A stretch of DNA of 64,000 bases, taken from Clostridiaceae bacterium. GTDB lineage: Bacteria > Bacillota > Clostridia > Oscillospirales > Acutalibacteraceae. Position numbers and translations under genes: made by a program. The stretch is taken from the NCBI GenBank assembly GCA_016295355.1, contig JAEDLK010000001.1, positions 1 to 64,000 on the forward strand. Direction: 5' to 3'. The notes beneath the pieces were generated by a model. The model saw only the letters and a list, made by a program, of their open reading frames with translations. It ran no database searches and was not told the DNA's origin. Shown in pieces: positions 24,581-33,280 of the stretch (position 1 is the stretch's first letter; each line of letters begins with the position of its first letter).

Positions 24581-26230
24581 TCAATCCAAAGCATCCAATC
24601 CGGCCAAAGACCGTTTAAGAATCGTTAAATCAATGGTATCAACCGAACCATCCAAATTGCAGTCATAGCCCGCATCAGTGTCAACCGATATCAATCCTGC
24701 CAATCGCTTTTTCAGTAACACCAAGTCGGCGGTATCCAACGAACCGTCACCGTTGCAATCGCCCCGTTTAACGCTTCCCAAAATCGGAATGATTTTTTGC
24801 CGAACCGTTTCACCGCACAACAGACAGTGGGTTTCTTGCAGACCCTCTTGCTCTTTTGAAGCCGGTTTAACCGTGATAAAATCACTTTCGATATGTCCGT
24901 CGGCACATAATTCGCAAACAATCACATAATAATTATCCGCCATAACTTCCTCGGAAGCCTGTACCCATACCATACCGCCATCGGCACAGCTTCCGTAAAT
25001 ATGCACATTACCCGGCACTGTGGCCCCGCCTTCGGGATTGTTAAAGTCTACAACCGTACCTTTGGCCGCCAGTTCTTGCAATGAAATGGTTTTGACAACC
25101 GTCCCGGTTTTGGTATCCCAAACCTTAACAGCCGAATCGGTGTTGTAAACCAAGCAGTCACCGGCTTTACCGAGTCCCGACAAGAGCATGGGATAATACA
25201 GACCCTCCTGTGAACAACCCCAGCGTAATTCTTCCTGCCATAACGGTGTAGCATTCACAAAATCGGTTGTTTTGCTGATAATAGCCTTTTCGTTTTCGTA
25301 GTCAGGTTCATAGAAATACCAAGCACCGTTTACATTGACAAATCCGGTAACGCTTTGGGTAAAGACACTGCCTTCGAAACGGTCGCTGCGGGCAGGCTGT
25401 GATTCATAATAATCCACGTACCAATTATAATGACTGCCTCCCTCGGCACCGTCCTCAATTTCAGCGTCGCTTTTCAAAAAATAATCATGGGCAACATAGC
25501 CCCGACGGTCCAACAGCGAAACAATCGACTGTTGCTCGCCGGTTGTGGGATCGACGACAGCGTCGGCCAAAACAGGGTCATCCTGGGTTACATCAATATG
25601 GTACCACTCGCCGTCAAGTTGCACCATATTCCATTGGTGTGCGGCATCATCACTGCTGACATACCGACAAGGAATACCCAATTTGTCCATAATGTACTTG
25701 AAAGTACCGGCATAAGCCTGGCAAACGCCCGTTCCCTCCTTTAATAACTGATAGATAGAACGGTTTACTTGATCGGCCGTTTCCGGGAAGAACAAACGGA
25801 TATCATACTGGAAGGTTTCGCACATCCCGTCATGAACATATAAAACCTTTTCAAGCGGCGTCCAGGACTCATCAATGCCGGCCAAAATGCCCTCTTGTAC
25901 CGTTTTCTCAACCCACTCAACGTCCTCTTTGGTGTAGGACGCATAATTGATTTGCAAATATTGCACCTTGCCGCCGATGGAAGCAGAAGACATTTTCTCC
26001 AAATACCAAATATCACTATATGCATACAACAGTTGGTTTTGTAAGTCTGCTGTATCAGCGGGAGAAACATCATAATCCGTCAGTTCAATTCTTGTGCTGA
26101 ACTCCAAAATCTGCGAATGGATGTACTCCAACACCTCTGGGCTGACACCCTGTGATTCGGCCGAAACCGGCATCGTAATGGACGCCAGCAGCAAGCAAAT
26201 CACCATCAAACAAGATAAAACTTTTTTCAT
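24581..26230 (-). CDS. Secreted transglutaminase-like protein with dockerin
   Basis: A 549-residue exported protein with a signal peptide (residues 1-24). Residues 125-220 form a transglutaminase/cysteine-protease-like core with a complete triad: C170 in GTGVCQAYAGTF, H198 in DDAAHQW, and D213 in WYHIDV. The middle part is beta-rich and of unknown role. A C-terminal type I dockerin follows, with two Ca-binding repeats (GDCNGDGSLDTADLVLLKK and CNLDGSVDTIDLTILKR). The dockerin should dock it on cohesin proteins such as those encoded at 30-37 kb. Whether it cross-links, cleaves or modifies protein or peptidoglycan cannot be told. Confidence 0.88.
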   Translation of the reverse strand: MKKVLSCLMVICLLLASITMPVSAESQGVSPEVLEYIHSQILEFSTRIELTDYDVSPADTADLQNQLLYAYSDIWYLEKMSSASIGGKVQYLQINYASYTKEDVEWVEKTVQEGILAGIDESWTPLEKVLYVHDGMCETFQYDIRLFFPETADQVNRSIYQLLKEGTGVCQAYAGTFKYIMDKLGIPCRYVSSDDAAHQWNMVQLDGEWYHIDVTQDDPVLADAVVDPTTGEQQSIVSLLDRRGYVAHDYFLKSDAEIEDGAEGGSHYNWYVDYYESQPARSDRFEGSVFTQSVTGFVNVNGAWYFYEPDYENEKAIISKTTDFVNATPLWQEELRWGCSQEGLYYPMLLSGLGKAGDCLVYNTDSAVKVWDTKTGTVVKTISLQELAAKGTVVDFNNPEGGATVPGNVHIYGSCADGGMVWVQASEEVMADNYYVIVCELCADGHIESDFITVKPASKEQEGLQETHCLLCGETVRQKIIPILGSVKRGDCNGDGSLDTADLVLLKKRLAGLISVDTDAGYDCNLDGSVDTIDLTILKRSLAGLDALD

Positions 26231-26269
26231 TATGTACCCCTTTCTGTCAAAGACAGCACCTATATTCTT

Positions 26270-26298
26270 ATGGTATCAAATACCATAGTCGTTGTCAA
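26270..26298 (-). promoter_or_regulatory. Promoter for the transglutaminase-dockerin gene
   Basis: TTGACA and TACCAT with a 17-base spacer on the minus strand. A GGTATTTGATACC inverted repeat overlaps the spacer and -10 region and could be an operator. Confidence 0.7.
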
Positions 26299-26308
26299 TA
26301 AATAATTT

Positions 26309-26956
26309 TTATTGCAGGCAAATAGCCGCCAAGTCTGATACATACTCCACTAAATATGTAGCTCCGGCTTCTGCCAGTTCGGCTCGACTTCCATAGCCGT
26401 ACAGGACGCCCGCACTGTCGAGCCCCTGCTCGGTCGCTCCCCAAACATCATACGCCCGATCTCCCACCATCAACACTTGGGAGCGGTCGGAAATGCCTGT
26501 GTTTTTTATCACATGGGCAATCACATCACCCTTTTTGATACGGGTTTCATCCATCAGCGCACCGCCCACAAAATCAAAATAGTCACCAAGGGAAAAGTGT
26601 TCCATGATGGTATGCACAAAGGGTTCCGGCTTTGACGAAGCTACGGCCAACCGTCTGCCGGACTGTCGCAAAGATTCCAACAACTGCTTGATGCCGTCAT
26701 ACACCCGGTTTTCATAAATGCCTTTTTCGGCAAAATACACCCGGTACTGTTCCACCGCCTTGACAGCCTGTTCCGGTGTAAATCCGTAATACCGGTTAAA
26801 AGAATCGGTGAGCGGCGGCCCGATAAAGGGATACAGTTGTTCCCTGGGCGGCGGTGTAATACCAAACTGTCGCAAGGCGTACGCCACAGAGTTGGTGATA
26901 CCTTCCCCCGGATCTGTCAGGGTACCATCCAAGTCAAACAAAATCCATTGATACAC
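26309..26956 (-). CDS. HAD hydrolase, phosphoglycolate phosphatase-like (second copy)
   Basis: HAD subfamily IA phosphatase of 215 residues. Motif I is FDLDGTLTDPGEG, motif II is the LAVASSKPEPF strand, and motif III/IV is MVGDRAYDVWGA. I place the start at GTG 26956, ten bases after AAGGGAG. The frame extends 11 codons further, but that would put the RBS inside the gene. It lies after the rfb terminator, so it is probably a separate unit. It differs clearly from the other HAD gene at 23371, so this is not a recent duplication. Substrate unknown. Confidence 0.87.
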   Translation of the reverse strand: MYQWILFDLDGTLTDPGEGITNSVAYALRQFGITPPPREQLYPFIGPPLTDSFNRYYGFTPEQAVKAVEQYRVYFAEKGIYENRVYDGIKQLLESLRQSGRRLAVASSKPEPFVHTIMEHFSLGDYFDFVGGALMDETRIKKGDVIAHVIKNTGISDRSQVLMVGDRAYDVWGATEQGLDSAGVLYGYGSRAELAEAGATYLVEYVSDLAAICLQ

Positions 26957-26992
26957 CTGTCTCACGCTCCCTTCACAGACTAAATCCACTTA

Positions 26993-27028
26993 ACAACAAA
27001 AAGGCGGTTGCCGACACGGTACCGCCTT
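26993..27028 (-). terminator. Terminator of the rhamnose operon
   Basis: AAGGCGGT pairs with ACCGCCTT around 12 bases, followed on the minus strand by TTTTTG. Confidence 0.82.
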
Positions 27029-27033
27029 CTGTC

Positions 27034-27603
27034 TTACCGGTTCTTTTGTAAATCCTTTAAGCAAGGATTCTTCTTGTCCTTGTCGGACAAACAAATGGTC
27101 ATATCGGGAGTAATCGGCCATCCGATGCCCAAATCGGGGTCATTCCAGGCCACACCGCCCTCATCGTTGGGATGATAGAAGTCATCTACCTTATAGACGA
27201 ATTCAGCCTCATCGGACAACACCAAAAAGCCATGAGCAAAATTCTTGGGGATGAACAACTGACGCTTGTTAGCCGCCGAAAGGACAACGCCCACATGTTT
27301 GCCGTAGGTCTTGCTGCCGGGGCGCAAATCAACCGCCACATCGTAGACCTCGCCACGGACACAGCGCACCAGCTTAGACTGCGGATACTGCTTCTGAAAA
27401 TGCAACCCACGCAACACGCCCTTGACCGACATGGATTGATTGTCCTGTACAAAGGTCACATCAATGCCACCCTTGCGGAATTGCTCCTCCTGATACGTTT
27501 CCACAAAGAAGCCCCGACTGTCACCGTATACAGTTGGTTCCACGATATAAACGCCCTCAATATCGGTCTCAATAAAGGTAAAGTTGCCGAATTTCCGCTC
27601 CAT
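27034..27603 (-). CDS. rfbC: dTDP-4-dehydrorhamnose 3,5-epimerase
   Basis: Third enzyme of dTDP-L-rhamnose synthesis; epimerises dTDP-4-keto-6-deoxyglucose at C3 and C5. The 189-residue cupin protein has the signature GVLRGLHFQ with the catalytic His and PKNFAHGFLVL in the central barrel. Its ATG overlaps the rfbB stop by one base (TAATG). It is the last gene of the operon GT2-rfbD-rfbB-rfbC and is followed by a terminator. Confidence 0.96.
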   Translation of the reverse strand: MERKFGNFTFIETDIEGVYIVEPTVYGDSRGFFVETYQEEQFRKGGIDVTFVQDNQSMSVKGVLRGLHFQKQYPQSKLVRCVRGEVYDVAVDLRPGSKTYGKHVGVVLSAANKRQLFIPKNFAHGFLVLSDEAEFVYKVDDFYHPNDEGGVAWNDPDLGIGWPITPDMTICLSDKDKKNPCLKDLQKNR

Positions 27604-28670
27604 TACAGTTCCTTCTTTCCGCTGTACATTGTATCATAATACTTCTGATATGCACCGCTTGTGACATGCTCCATCCAGTCCTTATGCTCCAAATACCAAG
27701 CCAAGGTCTTTTTGATGCCTTCTTCAAAGCAGGTTTCGGGATACCAACCCAAAGCATCCTTAATCTTTTGCGGATCAATACCATAACGACGGTCATGACC
27801 CTTTCGGTCGGTAACATGCTTAATCATATGCTCTCCGACAGTGGCATCCACATGTTCTTTAATATATGCAATAATAGATTTTACGATAAAGATATTGGTC
27901 TTTTCGTTGTGACCGCCGACATTGTACACCTGGCCGAGAACGCCGTCGCGAATGACCATGTCAATAGCCTTGCAGTGATCCTCTACATACAGCCAGTCAC
28001 GAATCTGCAAGCCGTCACCGTAAACCGGTAAATCCTTATGCGATAAGGTATTGTTCATAATCAACGGAATCAGCTTTTCCGGAAACTGATACGGTCCGTA
28101 ATTGTTCGAACAACGGGTAATGTTTACCGGAAAATGATAGGTGTCACCAAAGGCCTTAACAAACAAATCAGCCGATGCTTTACTGGATGAATAGGGCGAG
28201 TGAGGGTCCAGCGGCGTTGTTTCGGTAAAGTAGCCCTCGGCGCCCAAGGTTCCGTAAACCTCATCTGTCGACACCTGCAAATACTTTACGCCCTCACGGT
28301 AGGTATCATCGCCGATTTGCCAAGCATTTTTGGCACACTGCAACATATTGACCGTGCCTTCTACATTGGTTTTTACAAAAATTTCCGGATTGCTGATAGA
28401 CCGGTCTACATGGCTTTCAGCCGCAAAGTTAACCACATAATCAATCTCGTTCTCCTTGAAAATGGCGGTGATAGCCTCACGGTCGCAAATATCAGCCTGA
28501 TAGAATTTGAAACGGGGATTTTTCTCAACGCTCGCCAAATTTTCCAAATTGCCTGCATAGGTCAGTGCATCCACCACAACGATGTTAACATCATCATACT
28601 TATTCAGCATATACAGCACAAAATTTGAGCCGATAAACCCGGCGCCTCCCGTGACCAAATATGTTTTCAT
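27603..28670 (-). CDS. rfbB: dTDP-glucose 4,6-dehydratase
   Basis: Second enzyme of the dTDP-rhamnose pathway; an extended SDR protein of 355 residues. The NAD-binding GGAGFIGSNFVLYML is at residues 8-22, and YSSSKASADLF holds the catalytic Tyr and Lys. The C-terminal part contains the substrate-binding SNNYGPYQFPEKLIP stretch. It sits between rfbD and rfbC in one operon. Confidence 0.97.
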   Translation of the reverse strand: MKTYLVTGGAGFIGSNFVLYMLNKYDDVNIVVVDALTYAGNLENLASVEKNPRFKFYQADICDREAITAIFKENEIDYVVNFAAESHVDRSISNPEIFVKTNVEGTVNMLQCAKNAWQIGDDTYREGVKYLQVSTDEVYGTLGAEGYFTETTPLDPHSPYSSSKASADLFVKAFGDTYHFPVNITRCSNNYGPYQFPEKLIPLIMNNTLSHKDLPVYGDGLQIRDWLYVEDHCKAIDMVIRDGVLGQVYNVGGHNEKTNIFIVKSIIAYIKEHVDATVGEHMIKHVTDRKGHDRRYGIDPQKIKDALGWYPETCFEEGIKKTLAWYLEHKDWMEHVTSGAYQKYYDTMYSGKKEL

Positions 28671-28707
28671 ACTGTTTCCATCCTTTCGTATTGTTTCAGT
28701 CTAAGAC

Positions 28708-29589
28708 TCAATCACTAACCTTGGAAATGTATTCTTTCAAAGCCTCTTTCCAAGGACGCATCTCGTCTCCCACAGAACATGCCAAAGCCAAATGCCGTAA
28801 AGACGAGTAGGCCGGGCGATGAGTGGGACTGTTATATTCCTCGCTGGTGCAAGGCTTTACCGTTCCGGACAAACCGGATAACTTAACAATCTCGCAGGCA
28901 AACTCATACCAACTGCATTCCCCATTTCCGGTACAATGATAAATACCGTATTCCTCGGTGGCCGCCAACTTAAGAATGTGATAGGCCAAATCGCCGGCAT
29001 GAGTCGGATTGCCACGTTGGTCGTTAACCACCGTCATAGTTCCCTTTTCCCGCATGATCCGACGCACGGTTTTGACGAAGTTTTTGCCCACATAGCCATA
29101 CAGCCAAGAGGTTCGGATCAAAAAGGTCTTTGTGCAATTGCACAAGGCATACCTTTCTCCCAGCGCCTTACTCTTACCGTAAATGCTTTGCGGATCCATC
29201 TTATCCCACTCCACATAGGGCGTTAAACTGTCACCGGCAAACACATAATCGGTGGAAATTTGTACAAATTTAGCGCCCACACGCTCGGCTGCTACAGCCA
29301 AATTGCGCACACCGGCCGCATTGACACGGTAGGCCATCTCGTAGTTGACTTCGCAACCGTCCACATTGGTCATTGCGGCGCAGTTAATGACCACATCAGG
29401 TTTTAATTCTCCGATAAAACCCATGACAGCTTGACAATCTGTGATATCCAAATCCTCAACATCCACGGCAACCACAGTGGCTGACTGATAACAAGCAGGA
29501 ATGGGGCCTATTTCGCCCTTGCCCGAATGCAACATGCAAACCAATTCATTGCCTAACTGCCCATGGGAACCGGTAATCAGAACCTTCAT
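28708..29589 (-). CDS. rfbD: dTDP-4-dehydrorhamnose reductase
   Basis: Final enzyme of dTDP-L-rhamnose synthesis. The 293-residue SDR protein begins with MKVLITGSHGQLGNELV; YGKSKALGE carries the YxxxK motif, and FVQISTDYVFAG is a family hallmark. It starts 1 base before the end of the intergenic space after GT2, which indicates coupled translation. A 37-base gap separates it from rfbB. Confidence 0.96.
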   Translation of the reverse strand: MKVLITGSHGQLGNELVCMLHSGKGEIGPIPACYQSATVVAVDVEDLDITDCQAVMGFIGELKPDVVINCAAMTNVDGCEVNYEMAYRVNAAGVRNLAVAAERVGAKFVQISTDYVFAGDSLTPYVEWDKMDPQSIYGKSKALGERYALCNCTKTFLIRTSWLYGYVGKNFVKTVRRIMREKGTMTVVNDQRGNPTHAGDLAYHILKLAATEEYGIYHCTGNGECSWYEFACEIVKLSGLSGTVKPCTSEEYNSPTHRPAYSSLRHLALACSVGDEMRPWKEALKEYISKVSD

Positions 29590-29590
29590 T

Positions 29591-30358
29591 TTAATGCTTC
29601 CCCCAAATCTTAAAATATTGAAAACAGGATCGCAGATGAATCCATAAGTAGCGCAACTTTTTTGAGCTTTCTCGCTCCCAAAGATGTGTCACGGTTACAT
29701 CTCCATCATACATAATTGACCCGAACTCAAGTACCCGACGCGACAAATCCGCATCCTCCATGTACATAAAATAACGTTCGTCGAATCCACTCAACCGATG
29801 AAACAATTCGGAGCGAATCACAAAAAAGCAGCCGGTGCAAAACTCAATCGGACATAACCCGGTCAAACACTCGTCCTGTCGTGTGTACTCACGGCGCACC
29901 TTGGCAAAGGGGCCGCCAAAGGAAGACAAACGCCCCAACAGTAAATAGCGCCAAGTCGGTTGCCGTTTCGGCAAATGCTGAACCGTTCCGTCGGCGTTCA
30001 AAATTCGAGGCGTGATCATGGCAATCTCCGGATGTTCTTCCATGACATCAATCAGCCGTGCCAGCACATCGCTGTCAACCTGAACATCGGGGTTGACAAC
30101 CGCATGATAGCGTCCCATCGGACGCCCAAGAGCCAAATTATGTGCCCTTCCGAAGCCAAGATTGCCACCGGTCGGTACCACCGTCACACCCAAATCGGCC
30201 AAGGCTTCGGCTGTATGATCGGACGAATCGTTATCATATACCGTTACCGTCACAGTATCAAAGGTGCAATGCTCTATTAGACTGCGCACCGCCCGGACGG
30301 CTTTTTCCCGGTCGTTATACGTAACAATCCCAACCGATACCGGCACAGCCTGACGCAT
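29591..30358 (-). CDS. Glycosyltransferase family 2, rhamnosyltransferase-like
   Basis: Cytoplasmic GT-A enzyme of 255 residues that probably transfers L-rhamnose or another sugar to a surface glycan. Motifs include VGIVTYNDREKAVRAVRSL at the start, VYDNDSSDHT, VVNPDVQVDSDVL (DxD-like metal site) and FMYMEDADLSRR. I take ATG 30358 as start because a GGGGGAAGGG block lies just upstream; the frame extends 15 codons further without an RBS. It is the first gene of the rhamnose operon. No Wzx, Wzy or ABC exporter gene is nearby. Confidence 0.88.
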   Translation of the reverse strand: MRQAVPVSVGIVTYNDREKAVRAVRSLIEHCTFDTVTVTVYDNDSSDHTAEALADLGVTVVPTGGNLGFGRAHNLALGRPMGRYHAVVNPDVQVDSDVLARLIDVMEEHPEIAMITPRILNADGTVQHLPKRQPTWRYLLLGRLSSFGGPFAKVRREYTRQDECLTGLCPIEFCTGCFFVIRSELFHRLSGFDERYFMYMEDADLSRRVLEFGSIMYDGDVTVTHLWERESSKKLRYLWIHLRSCFQYFKIWGKH

Positions 30359-30420
30359 ACCCTTCCCCCGTTCATTACAAGATTCAGTCGAACCATAAGC
30401 CATCTGTTTTTAGCGATAGT

Positions 30421-30449
30421 ATTGTACCACATTTTTCCCTAATTTGCAA
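30421..30449 (-). promoter_or_regulatory. Promoter for the GT2-rfbDBC operon
   Basis: TTGCAA and TACAAT with a 17-base spacer on the minus strand, about 63 bases before the GT2 start. Confidence 0.78.
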
Positions 30450-30553
30450 TGATTATTCTGTGTTCCGCTTTACAAACCCAGGCGAATTCCCGAAAAACGA
30501 AAGCATCATACCCCTACCAAAGCCGTTGATCGAAACAAGAACATAGCAGAGCA

Positions 30554-30590
30554 TAAAAAAACGGACTCCCAAAAAAGGAAATCCGTTTTA
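30554..30590 (-). terminator. Terminator of the membrane cohesin gene
   Basis: AAAACGGATTTCC pairs (one mismatch) with GGGAGTCCGTTTT on the minus strand and ends in a run of Ts. Confidence 0.87.
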
Positions 30591-30606
30591 AATAAGCCAT
30601 CTATCG

Positions 30607-31587
30607 TTATTCAGCCGAGGTTTCATCTGCCGTTTCCTCTGATGAAACAGGCTTTGTCTCTTTCGGTGTCACAGATTCAGATGGCACTGCCTCGTCAGGC
30701 GTCACACCGTTTTGCGTTGCCAAACCGATCGCTTCAACCGATTCGCCTTGCGACTTTTTCTTGCGGCCTTTCAAAAGAAGAGTCACGACAACCGCCACGG
30801 CAGCCATCAGCAAAACGCCGCCGGCAATGAAAAAGGGCATCATTTTGTTGAGCTTTTGCCGTCGTAGTTGTGCTTTCAATTTGGCTGTGTTTTCAGCCTT
30901 TTCAATAGCTAACCGCTCTTCGGTTGCGGCGCGCTCCTCATCGTCTTTGGTTTTAACACTGGCAACGGCTGCCTCGTCGTTAAACTCGGTGTTTCGCGCA
31001 CCGGACGGAACGATCGGCTTTATGGTGCTGTCAGGCGTTACGGCCGAATCAACAACCGAAGCACCGCAAGCAGAGCAAACGCCGTTGGCATCAAGCGAAT
31101 GTTCTTTGCACAACACGCTAATAGAACCGCCTAAGAAATCCGGCACAACATATTTTTCGTCATAGCTACTGGCCATGCCCGGATCAATACTCAAGGCAAA
31201 TCCGTAACGACCCGGTTTAGCATTATCACGAATTTTCACCTTCAAATATTGAATAATACCGTCGCCGGTCAGATCAGCGTAAGATGTACCGCTCAAGCAT
31301 AATTTCAAAAATTCGCCACGCACAACCGTTTCGTTGTACAATCCCCGATAATCGCCATTATCAGTCCCGATGTACTCAAAAACTGTACTATCATAATGAA
31401 CCGTCAAATACATAATCCAAAAGCCCGGATTGCCACGGAAAGAAATCGGCAAATTGACAACCTCGCCGGGACAACCGTAAACGGAACCACCGACAATAGT
31501 ACCGTCTGTCGATGTGGCCAATGCCGGAACAGAAAGAGAAGAAAAAACAAGGCACACGCAGACCAATAATACGACCAGTCTTTTCAT
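30607..31587 (-). CDS. Membrane-anchored cohesin-domain protein
   Basis: A 326-residue surface protein. A signal peptide (about 1-25, MKRLVVLLVCVC) is followed by a cohesin-like beta-sandwich (about 30-150) with GGSVYGCPGEVVNLPISF and DSTVFEYIG, typical of cohesin strands. Next comes a small CKEH...CSAC motif that may bind zinc, a charged helical stalk rich in Glu, Lys and Arg, then a transmembrane helix (about 250-272) ending in KGRKKK. A 47-residue acidic tail would lie in the cytoplasm. It could anchor dockerin proteins directly to the membrane. Start ATG 31587 has GGAG 7 bases upstream. Confidence 0.78.
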   Translation of the reverse strand: MKRLVVLLVCVCLVFSSLSVPALATSTDGTIVGGSVYGCPGEVVNLPISFRGNPGFWIMYLTVHYDSTVFEYIGTDNGDYRGLYNETVVRGEFLKLCLSGTSYADLTGDGIIQYLKVKIRDNAKPGRYGFALSIDPGMASSYDEKYVVPDFLGGSISVLCKEHSLDANGVCSACGASVVDSAVTPDSTIKPIVPSGARNTEFNDEAAVASVKTKDDEERAATEERLAIEKAENTAKLKAQLRRQKLNKMMPFFIAGGVLLMAAVAVVVTLLLKGRKKKSQGESVEAIGLATQNGVTPDEAVPSESVTPKETKPVSSEETADETSAE

Positions 31588-31606
31588 AAGACACTCCATT
31601 TCTTCT

Positions 31607-31634
31607 AAAAAACCCCGGTGGCAAGCCACCGGGG
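31607..31634 (-). terminator. Terminator of the cell-wall cohesin-like gene
   Basis: CCCCGGTGG pairs with CCACCGGGG around CAAG; on the minus strand TTTTTT follows. It separates this gene from the membrane cohesin gene downstream. Confidence 0.92.
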
Positions 31635-31661
31635 CATTTTTGAATCTTTTCAGATTAACTC

Positions 31662-33158
31662 TTACAGAGCCAGTCTTTTCTTACCGATAACGGCCAAGCC
31701 GGAGACAGCCAACAGAGCCAAAACAACATACACAACAGAGTTGGTAGCGTCAGCGGTCTGCGGAGAAACCGGTTTAACAGCAGTGCCGACAACAGCGTAA
31801 ACGCCGCCGACCTTACCGGAGAAGGTGGCCTTACCGTCAGCAATAGTAGCTGTTACTTCCTCAGTGGTACCGTCAGCCTTAACGGAAACGATCTTCATGT
31901 TGTTAAACTTAGCAGCCAGCTTGGAAACATCCAAGGTGAATTCAGCTTCAACAGTGCTCAAATCATCGTTCGTGGTCTTGGACTCGAAGGTAAAGACAGT
32001 AGCAACAGCCAAACCATCAGCAACCTTAACAGCTGTATCAGAATCAGTCTTGGCCAAATCAGCCGGAAGAACCTTATCATCCTTAGCCTTTACGGTAACG
32101 TTGTCACTGGTGACAGATACCTTCTTGACGGGGATTTCGGCCTTCTCAACTTCGGTGCAGCCCTCGTGAACACAAGCCGTGGTCATTTCACCCTTCTCGG
32201 TAGCGGTAGCTTCCTTAGTGATGGTGACCTTGCCGGAGAAGTCGTGACCTAATTTAGCGATTGGGGTCTTCTTGACATAATCGCAACCATCGCGCTGGCA
32301 GGTCTCTACAATTTCACCGTCTTCGGTGCAGGTAGCCTCTTTGCGAGAGGTCTCCTTCAGATCGTGACCCAAAGCAGCCACTTCTTTGGTCTTCTCATCG
32401 TCGCAACGAGAGCACTTTTCAACCAACTTGCCGGGCTCAGTACAGGTAGCAGTGGTGCCGGGAGCAGCCTGATAATCATGACCTAAAGCACCAACCGTCT
32501 TAGTATCGGTCACTTCGCCGCAATCTTTGCAGACAACGTTAACAGAACCGGCCTCGGTGCAGGTAGCAGCCTTTACAACCTGTTCCTCGGTAGCGGTATG
32601 TTTGCACTTCATGGTGACGGCGATCTTTACGCCATCATTATTGGTGGCTTCCGCAATATCACCCAGCTTGAAGCTGTAAACAGTATTCTCTGTATCAGTT
32701 TCGGGCAGCAAGAAGAACAAAGTAGCAAGATAACCGGTACCGGTCATATCCTTACCCGCCACGGTGGTATCAGCCAAAATACGACCGTAAGCACCGTTAT
32801 ACTTAGTCTTATTATCACCTACCATAGTAGTGGTAGTACCGATTGTGTAGTTCAAAGCAATCTTCGTTTCGATGCCAAACTGATCGGTAACCGTAGAGGA
32901 AACATCGCCGTATTCGGACGCGATGGTCTGCATACCGTCGGTATTGACCACTTCGATCAAAAGTCCGGAAATACCATGTGTGTTTTCAACAATGTTAACC
33001 GGAACCTTCAGCACTTTAGCCGTGCCTTTTACTTCTCTCGTAACTTCACCGATCTCGACCACAACTTTACCTTCGGCAGCGCTGGCAGTCAGCACCGGAA
33101 CAAAAAGTGCGGCAATCATGATGACAGAAAGAACGAGTGCCAGTAATTTCTTCTTCAT
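31662..33158 (-). CDS. Cell-surface protein: cohesin-like domain, Cys-rich repeats, sorting-like tail
   Basis: A 498-residue exported protein with a signal peptide (about 1-28). A cohesin-like N-terminal domain follows (about 30-190; KVLKVPVNIVENTHGISGLL). Next are four repeats of about 42 residues with the pattern TCTE-x-G, C-x-x-C, LGHD. The fourth has lost its first Cys. A beta-rich domain precedes the tail SPQTADATNSVVYVVLALL, a hydrophobic helix and GKKRLAL. SPQTAD resembles sortase signals such as LPQTG, but Gly is replaced by Ala. Start ATG 33158 has AAAAGG 8 bases upstream. It is monocistronic, with its own promoter and terminator. Confidence 0.75.
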   Translation of the reverse strand: MKKKLLALVLSVIMIAALFVPVLTASAAEGKVVVEIGEVTREVKGTAKVLKVPVNIVENTHGISGLLIEVVNTDGMQTIASEYGDVSSTVTDQFGIETKIALNYTIGTTTTMVGDNKTKYNGAYGRILADTTVAGKDMTGTGYLATLFFLLPETDTENTVYSFKLGDIAEATNNDGVKIAVTMKCKHTATEEQVVKAATCTEAGSVNVVCKDCGEVTDTKTVGALGHDYQAAPGTTATCTEPGKLVEKCSRCDDEKTKEVAALGHDLKETSRKEATCTEDGEIVETCQRDGCDYVKKTPIAKLGHDFSGKVTITKEATATEKGEMTTACVHEGCTEVEKAEIPVKKVSVTSDNVTVKAKDDKVLPADLAKTDSDTAVKVADGLAVATVFTFESKTTNDDLSTVEAEFTLDVSKLAAKFNNMKIVSVKADGTTEEVTATIADGKATFSGKVGGVYAVVGTAVKPVSPQTADATNSVVYVVLALLAVSGLAVIGKKRLAL

Positions 33159-33220
33159 AACGTTCACCTTTTCCTTTTCTTTTTTTCATAATGATCCCAC
33201 TGGGACAATTACTTAAGTTT

Positions 33221-33248
33221 ATTATACTCGATAAATGCTTTTTGTCAA
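33221..33248 (-). promoter_or_regulatory. Promoter for the cell-surface cohesin-like gene
   Basis: TTGACA and TATAAT with a 16-base spacer on the minus strand, about 60 bases before the start. Confidence 0.85.
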
Positions 33249-33280
33249 TAGTTTTTTCTGCCAAATCAGTGTTTTTTCCG

